Of a stretch of 64,000 nucleotides of DNA, positions 58,508-64,000 are shown one piece after another. This DNA comes from Raffaelea ambrosiae (lineage: Eukaryota > Ascomycota > Sordariomycetes > Ophiostomatales > Ophiostomataceae), in the NCBI GenBank assembly GCA_002778195.1, contig PCDI01000013.1, positions 1,023,900 to 1,087,899 on the forward strand, given 5' to 3'. The notes below the pieces were generated by a model. The model did not search any database. It was not told the origin of the DNA and worked only from the letters and a program-made list of their open reading frames with translations. How positions within the stretch are numbered: position 1 is the first letter of the stretch; each line of letters starts with the position of its first letter. Made by a program: the position numbers and the translations under genes.

Positions 58508-60345
58508 ATGGACGCGAATGGACAGAGATGTCCCCATGACCCTGAAGCCTTTCCTACCTTTCAGCTCTTTCTACTAGGTAGGGACAGCTACGCACCATTT
58601 GGCATTGTGTCCCGTTCAGCTGCTGACGACTCGAATAGCCATTGTCCGCCTCGCCGAGCCCATTGCTCTCACGTCCATCTTCCCCTATGCCTGGGCCTTG
58701 ATCAAACACTTCCAGATTGGTGACGAGGGCGATGCCTCCTTCTACTCCGGACTCCTCATTTCGTCCTTCTCCCTGGCAGAGGCCCTGATGGGCATGTACT
58801 GGGGCGGGCTCTCCGACCGCATTGGACGCAAGCCCGTGTTGCTCGTTGGCTGTATCGGCACCATGTTCAGCATGCTCATCGTCGGTCTGGCACCCAACAT
58901 CTGGGTTGCTCTCCTAGGCCGTGCCATCGGCGGCTTCCTGAACGGCAACATTGGCGTCATTCAGACCATGGTCGGCGAAATGGTCAAGAAGCCCGAGCAC
59001 GAACGTGAGTTTTCCTCCTCATCTCCCCCCCCCTCCTCCGCGGCTTCGGCTGTATTGGTTTCTGTTCTGACAAATGAAATCAGCTCGTGCATATGCCATC
59101 ATGCCGTTCGTATGGAGCATCGGCACCATCATCGGCCCTGCCATCGGCGGTACCTTTGCCGACCCGCATACGTCCTTTCCCGATCTCTTTCCAGCGGGTG
59201 GCCTCTTTGACCGGTTCCCTTACCTGCTCCCCAATCTCGTATGCGCCTTCTTGCTGCTCATCAGCATCGTTCTGGGCTATGTTCTTTTGCACGAGACGCA
59301 CCCGGACATGCAGCCACTTGCATACACAGTTGAAGCTTGTCCAGAACACATCCACCTCCCGAGCGACTACGTCTCGGCCGAGACACCGCTCCTGCAGACC
59401 TCGGATGCCGTCAAGCGGCCCCCTGTTGACCTTCGCTCCGAAACATACGGCACATGCAACCACAGCCTCGATGCCGTCCAGAATGGCCATGAAGGACGGG
59501 CCAGAAACTCTGACAGGGGACACCGCCGCCGCCAATCTTCTGTGGTCTCTACGCGATCCGAGGGCGGCAGCAGCCTATCCGAGAAGAAGGGCGCTGAGGT
59601 GAACATCTTTACCCGCCGCATCATGGCGGTGATCCTGTCGCTCTCCATCTTCACCTACCACAGCATGGTCTTTGACTCCACGCTGCCCATTTTCTTTGAA
59701 GACAAGCGTATTGTGCCCTTCCCGGAGGAGGGTGGTGCCGGTGCCGGTGTCGGGGTGGGCCACTCCGGACTGTTGTCCTACCTGTTTTATTCACCCGGTG
59801 GCCTCGGCCTTTCCCTGCGTGCCGTCGGCATGATCATGGCCGTCAACGGTGCCATTGCCCTGTTTGTGCAGGCGGTTGTGTTCCCCATCGCCGCCGCGTG
59901 GGTCGGCGTCTACCGTCTCTTCATCCTGGTCACCGTGCTGCACCCCATCGCCTACCTGCTCGTGCCGACACTGCTGTACGTGCCCGCATCGCTGCTCTAC
60001 CCGGCCATCTACACCTGCCTGACCATTCGCAACCTGTTTGGCATCCTGGTGTACCCGCTGCTCCTCATCCTCATCAAGGAGGCCACGCCCTCCGCCTCCT
60101 CTCTGGGCAAGGTCAACGGCCTGGCGGCCAGCGCCGGTGCTGCCTGCCGCATGGTGGCGCCACCCATCGCCGGCTACCTCTACACGGTTGGCAGCCGCGT
60201 GGACTGCACCGCAGTAGCCTGGTACAGCGCAGCGCTGGTTGCTGTGGTTGGCTCGGTGCAGTGCTTTTCGGTGCAGCGAGACAATGCGCATGAGAAGCCA
60301 GCATCGCCCACCGCCACAAACCCTGTCGATGAGGCTGCTGTTTAA
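58508..60345 (+). CDS. Major facilitator superfamily transporter, DHA1/multidrug-resistance-like (565 aa)
   Basis: Predicted proton antiporter in a cellular membrane, substrate unknown. The model is join(58508..58577,58639..59004,59084..60345), with introns of 61 and 79 bp, both in phase 1. Exon 1 encodes MDANGQRCPHDPEAFPTFQLFLL, and the join gives QLFLLAIVRLAEPIALTSIFPY, the usual start of TM1 in this family. Motif A is GGLSDRIGRKPVLLVG, between TM2 and TM3. RAIGGFLNGNIGVIQTMVGE is the TM4 region. Twelve membrane segments fit the hydrophobic pattern. A ~100-residue polar loop (about 230-330, with a run of Arg/His and Ser) separates the two halves. There is a Gly/Ala-rich short loop near GGAGAGVGVGH. 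Regulation is not visible. Confidence 0.88.
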
Positions 60346-60852
60346 GGGACAGCTACATCTTGCGTTCGATTCTGTGTTTTTTATTCTAACCATGTTTTTT
60401 TTTTTTGTTTTCTCGTCTCTTTTTCTTCGTTATTCGTCGTTCTCTCAGCGAGCGAGCGAGTTGATGTACATTTGGTGGGCACTTGGTGATAGGAAGCTGG
60501 TACTTTCATGCGAGAAAAGGTCTAGAAATGGACGAAGGGGTGGCGATGAAAATGATACTAACTAGAATATAAAAGTTTGATTTTTTCTTGTTTGAAAAAA
60601 AAAAAAGAAATAAAACTCAGGGATGAGTGGGCGTTTTTTTTATAGAACACGAGGCTCTGTATTTAGAACTTTTGGGGGGGGGGGGCATTCTAGAAGATAT
60701 AAAAATTTGCTGATTAATTTTGACGTCGATTTTTTAGGCGATAGCATCAGTGGTAAAAAAAAAAACCCCAACATCGAAACTCTTAAGCCAACATCACTTG
60801 CGATCAAACAGGGATTTTTTTTTGAACCAGACCCCTCACAGCAGTCGCAAGC
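60346..60852. other. Intergenic: MFS 3' flank and CNS1 promoter
   Basis: 507 bp with T, A and G homopolymers (for example 60394-60403, 60673-60684). No gene is seen. Confidence 0.45.
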
Positions 60853-62247
60853 ATGGTCCAATTGCAAGAAATCACAGACGATGTGGCCGCCAAGCTGACG
60901 TTGGCGGAGGCTGCCAAAAAAGATGAGCCTCCAAAGGCCCAGCAGCCTCCAGAGACACCAGCACCAGCCAAGAAGGTGTCGGAAGAGACGACCACAGAAC
61001 AAAATGGCACAGCGCCAGCGCCACCGTCTGCTGCAGCAGCGGCTGCGGGCCCCGACCTGCCGCCGGACATGGCCCTCCACCGCAACAAGACGGCCGAGGA
61101 AATCCTCGCCGACCTCAACAAGTCGCCGCTCTTCATGACGGAGCTCGAGGAGAACGACGAGCTCGCCGCGCTGCAGGCCCTGGCCTACGAGGGGACGCCG
61201 CTCGAGAATGCCCGCGACTTCAAGGAGCGCGGCAACGAGTGCTTCCGCGAGTCCAAGTGGTCCGACGCCCGCCAGTTCTACGACAAGGGCGTCGCCCTGC
61301 TGGTCGCCGAGGACCGCCGCCGCGCCCGCGGCGAGGCGCCCCAGCTGGAGCCCGACATCGACGGCCGCATGCCCCCGGACCCGGACACGCCCGCCGAGAT
61401 CCAGGCGGCCCACACCGTCCTCGAGCAGCTCTACGCCAACCGCGCCGCCTGCCACCTCGCCCTGCGCAACTACCGCGCCTGCACGCTCGACAGCGCCGCC
61501 GCCCTGCGCCTGCGGCCCGCCAACGCCAAGGCCTGGTACCGCAGCGCGCGCGCCCTGCTGGCCCTCGACAAGATCGACGAGGCCCGCGCGGCCTGCCGCG
61601 GCGGCCGCGCCGCGGACCCGGCCAACGCGCCCCTCCGCGCGGTCGCCCAGGACATTGAGACCCGCGCGGCCGCCGTGGCCGCCCGCGCGGCCCGGGACGC
61701 CGAGCGCGCCACCCGGGCCAAGCGCAAAGCCTGGCGGCTGCAGGCGGTGCTGCGGGGGCGCGGGATCCGGACGCGCGCGACGGCGCAGCCGCCCGAGATG
61801 GAAGACGCCTGCATCCAGCTGACGCCGCCCGACGACGGGGCCGAGGACTACGACGCCGCACAAGCGACGCTCAGCTTCCCGACGGTCCTCTTGTATCCGC
61901 TGACGCTGCAGTCGGACTTTGTCAAGGCCTTCTCCGAGACGGAGTCGCTGGGGGACCACCTCGCCTACATTCTGCCGCCGCCGTGGGACGACGAGACCAA
62001 CAGCAGCGGCAGCGGCGGCGGCGGGCAGTACCAGACGGCGGCGGCGGTGGACTGCTACATGGAGACGGCGGCGGGCGGGCTGGTCAAGGTGGGCAAGAAG
62101 ATGGCCCTGGGCAAGATCCTGGTGCAGGCCAAGATCGAAGTGGTGGACGAGGTGGTGCGGGTCTTTGTGGTGCCTCGGTCGGAGGCGGAGGCCTGGGTGG
62201 CCGATTTCAAGAGCAAGAAGGCGGCTGAGAGGGGAGAGCACCACTAA
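60853..62247 (+). CDS. cns1: Cns1/TTC4-type TPR co-chaperone of Hsp90 (464 aa)
   Basis: In yeast, Cns1 is an essential Hsp90/Hsp70-binding co-chaperone. It is a single exon. After a ~70-residue Pro/Glu/Ala-rich N-terminus comes the family motif PPDMALHRNKTAEEILADLNKSPLFMTELEENDELAALQALAYEGTP. A three-repeat TPR domain follows, beginning ARDFKERGNECFRESKWSDARQFYDKGVALL, then LYANRAACHLALRNYRACTLDSAAAL and PANAKAWYRSARALLALDKIDEARAAC. The second half contains the conserved wheel-domain strands (for example TLSFPTVLLYPLTLQSDFVKAFSE and LGDHLAYILPPPWD). A ~30-residue linker (EDRRRARGEAPQLEPDIDGR) lies between TPR helices, and a Ser/Gly run near residue 390 is local low complexity. The G+C of 61200-61750 is extreme even for this window. 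Confidence 0.93.
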   Translation: MVQLQEITDDVAAKLTLAEAAKKDEPPKAQQPPETPAPAKKVSEETTTEQNGTAPAPPSAAAAAAGPDLPPDMALHRNKTAEEILADLNKSPLFMTELEENDELAALQALAYEGTPLENARDFKERGNECFRESKWSDARQFYDKGVALLVAEDRRRARGEAPQLEPDIDGRMPPDPDTPAEIQAAHTVLEQLYANRAACHLALRNYRACTLDSAAALRLRPANAKAWYRSARALLALDKIDEARAACRGGRAADPANAPLRAVAQDIETRAAAVAARAARDAERATRAKRKAWRLQAVLRGRGIRTRATAQPPEMEDACIQLTPPDDGAEDYDAAQATLSFPTVLLYPLTLQSDFVKAFSETESLGDHLAYILPPPWDDETNSSGSGGGGQYQTAAAVDCYMETAAGGLVKVGKKMALGKILVQAKIEVVDEVVRVFVVPRSEAEAWVADFKSKKAAERGEHH

Positions 62248-62667
62248 AATGGGCTGGAGAAGGCCAAGAAAGAAAAAGAAAAAAGACAAAAGAATCTAGA
62301 GGGGCAATACTATGTGTTCTGGGAAAAGGTTTGGAACATATCTTTTTTTTTTTTTACCCTCTGCTTCAATTCTGGGTTTCAATTTTGTGGTTTGAAAAGC
62401 AGCGACGACGAAAAGAGAAAAAAAACCCAGGAACAGACGAATCAAACAGACAAAACAAACAGACAAAACGCCGACTTCCCTCCAATCGAAACTCCTTATC
62501 CTATCCAGTACACTTTTTTTTTCCCTCAAAAAAGCTCCCAAGATCGAAGCATACACCATGTCTCTCCTTCACCGCTTCAGTCCAAACACCGGCATACGTT
62601 CACCGTCTAATCAACCAACCAAAACACCTACCCACTTGGCACCTCACTCCTTCCGAATCAGCTTTCC
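62248..62667. other. Convergent 3' flanks (CNS1 / partial gene)
   Basis: 420 bp, A- and T-rich tracts (62341-62355, 62514-62523). No gene is seen. Confidence 0.4.
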
Positions 62668-63999
62668 CTAGTCTCGCCGCCTTTTGTGCTTCCTCTTGCT
62701 CTTCTCCTCGCAAGCCATGGTCGAGACAGCTGCTGCAAATCGGCCTTTGTGCCTGTCGGTCCAGTCGTGCGGGTGCGGATGACGACGGTCTCTTCCTGGA
62801 TGATACCTTCCCGTGGGCCCTCCTCCTCCTTCAGTCTCATCGCCTTCTTCCATGGAGGGACTGTGCTCCAGATCCCTCTCTCCATCTTCGCTGTCATCCT
62901 GGCCCTGGGAGCGCGCCGACCGGAACCTGACGAGCAGCTCGGCCGCATCCATTTCGGTGGTGCTCCAGGGTTGGGTTCCCGTGCAGCCTGGAAGGCACCG
63001 GGAAGGGACCTGCTCCGCTCTTGCCGCCTGTGCTGTTGCTGTGCGTTGTCGTCTTCGAGAACGCGTCAGGATTCCCGGCGCGGTATCTGGTCGCAGCGGG
63101 CGGTCTCTCTCTGCTGCTGTCGTCTGGGATGGTTCCTGCTGGTGCTGTTGCTGACGGCATTTGATCGTCATGAGAGGCGTGCGTATTACTGGCGGTGGCG
63201 GGCAACATATGGCCGACTCGAAGCGCGACTGCTCGTTCATCGTCATGGTCTCCTCGTTCTGTTCAGCCACCACGGCATCAGCGCGGTGTTCATCATCTTC
63301 TTCTTTCCCTTGCGTGTCTTTGGGTGAGTATACTCGCTCATACGATGATGCACTCCCGTACCGTGTACTGTGCTGTGCTGGTGGGTAGCGAGACCCAAAG
63401 CTGTTGCTGCTTCTGCTGTTGTTGTTGTTGTTGTTGTTGTTGTTGTAGCCATGAACATGCCGTGGCGCCGGTCCAGGTGCAAATGGACGCCGCTGCGGCG
63501 TGAAGGGAGGAGCAGCAGGAGAGTCAGCAGCAGCAGCAGCAGAAGCAGCAGCAGAAGCAGCAGCAGCCGAGCCCATCTGCGGGCGGTCCAGGAGCGACTG
63601 TCTGGACGGCTTGCTGTCGTTTGAGAGCTTGTAGTTCTCCAGCTTCCCACACCCCCCCGCTGCTGCTGTGATGCTTGCACCGGAGCGGGAGACCGGCTGG
63701 CGGCTGGCGGCGACTTGCATGGTCTTGAGCTGTTGGTGGTTGTGCGGGTGGCCATGCTCCGCGAGGGGGGGTAGTATCCAGGATGGTGTCGGTAGCGGAA
63801 GCGATGTCAACTGCGCCACCGTCGGAAGTCTTTCACACGGCATCGGCGAGGCCAACGTGGCCGGTGCTGGTCCTCCTCGCGCTAACCGTCCCGGCTGTGC
63901 TGGCTGGTAGTGGCGAGCTGCTGGCGACGACCGCTCGGACGACCCCGAGCTTGCGCTTCGGTTCGAGCGTGGGCGTCCTCCTGCTGGGTATTCGCTTGG
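62668..63999 (-). CDS. Low-complexity protein of unknown function, 5' end beyond the window
   Basis: An open frame of 443 codons runs from the right edge to a stop at 62668. The gene's start lies outside the window. The sequence is hydrophilic and disordered-looking: Ser/Arg/Gly/Pro-rich at the edge, an Ala run (SAAAASAAASAAAAA), an Asn run, Gln/His tracts, acidic patches (SEDGERDLEHSPSMEEGDETEGGGG) and a basic nuclear-type C-terminus (EEKSKRKHKRRRD). One less biased segment (ERLPTVAQLTSLPLPTPSWILPP) might be a conserved motif. I do not recognise a family. The frame may be interrupted by introns, and the C-terminal exon is uncertain. A nuclear regulator is possible but only inferred. Confidence 0.5.
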   Translation of the reverse strand, partial: PSEYPAGGRPRSNRSASSGSSERSSPAARHYQPAQPGRLARGGPAPATLASPMPCERLPTVAQLTSLPLPTPSWILPPLAEHGHPHNHQQLKTMQVAASRQPVSRSGASITAAAGGCGKLENYKLSNDSKPSRQSLLDRPQMGSAAAASAAASAAAAADSPAAPPFTPQRRPFAPGPAPRHVHGYNNNNNNNNNSRSSNSFGSRYPPAQHSTRYGSASSYERVYSPKDTQGKEEDDEHRADAVVAEQNEETMTMNEQSRFESAICCPPPPVIRTPLMTIKCRQQQHQQEPSQTTAAERDRPLRPDTAPGILTRSRRRQRTATAQAARAEQVPSRCLPGCTGTQPWSTTEMDAAELLVRFRSARSQGQDDSEDGERDLEHSPSMEEGDETEGGGGPTGRYHPGRDRRHPHPHDWTDRHKGRFAAAVSTMACEEKSKRKHKRRRD

Positions 64000-64000
64000 T

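Noticed and set aside
60640..62289. 549-codon minus-strand frame opposite CNS1
   Set aside because: Antisense shadow of a very GC-rich gene; Leu/Val/Gly/Arg-biased with no domain.
1..64000. Search for CRISPR arrays, insertion sequences, intact transposons, rRNA or a biosynthetic gene cluster
   Set aside because: No spaced direct repeats, transposase or reverse-transcriptase motifs, rRNA segments or core biosynthetic enzymes were seen.

Overview
The window reads as nuclear DNA of a filamentous ascomycete (Pezizomycotina, most likely a Sordariomycete; genus not determinable by eye). The reasons are monocistronic genes on both strands, sparse short introns (61-216 bp) with GT..AG ends and CTNAC-like branch sites, long GC-rich open frames, fungal families (Zn2Cys6 regulator, Pik1, Esp1, Kri1, Cns1), and intergenic DNA full of homopolymers and microsatellites. 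No bacterial operons, rRNA, tRNA, CRISPR array or intact transposon was found. Splice sites below were placed by reading frame, GT/AG signals and family sequence; none is backed by transcript data.

Layout. 0.4-3.7 kb, minus strand: three tandem divergent paralogs of a family I do not recognise, the middle one broken. 5.0-8.5 kb (-): PI 4-kinase Pik1. 10.6-11.7 kb (-): NC2-alpha/Bur6 with a long Gln/Pro-rich extension. 13.8-15.6 kb (-): membrane-anchored alpha/beta hydrolase. 16.4-18.4 kb (-): D-xylulokinase. 19.6-22.0 kb (-): mitochondrial-type CDF metal transporter. 24.0-25.3 kb (+): SIRT4-like sirtuin. 25.4-26.2 kb (-): small mitochondrial membrane protein. 26.8-34.0 kb (+): separase. 34.0-42.3 kb: an 8.3 kb stretch without a convincing gene, containing a 31-nt poly-C run. 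42.3-46.2 kb (+): Zn2Cys6 regulator. 47.1-49.3 kb (-): Kri1, divergent from 50.0-51.0 kb (+): a Rab5-type GTPase. 52.4-53.3 kb (+): single-pass membrane protein. 54.2-55.4 kb (+): inositol monophosphatase. 58.5-60.3 kb (+): MFS transporter. 60.9-62.2 kb (+): Cns1/TTC4 co-chaperone. 62.7 kb to the right edge (-): a low-complexity gene cut by the window.

The genes are mostly unrelated housekeeping functions (endosomal and Golgi lipid/vesicle traffic, basal transcription, pentose metabolism, mitochondria, chromosome segregation, ribosome assembly, Hsp90) and do not form a biosynthetic cluster. The part least explained by known biology is the three-gene paralog array at the left end. Its members share a split N-terminal motif, an intron at the same place, and a cysteine cluster that begins at residue 121 in both intact copies.
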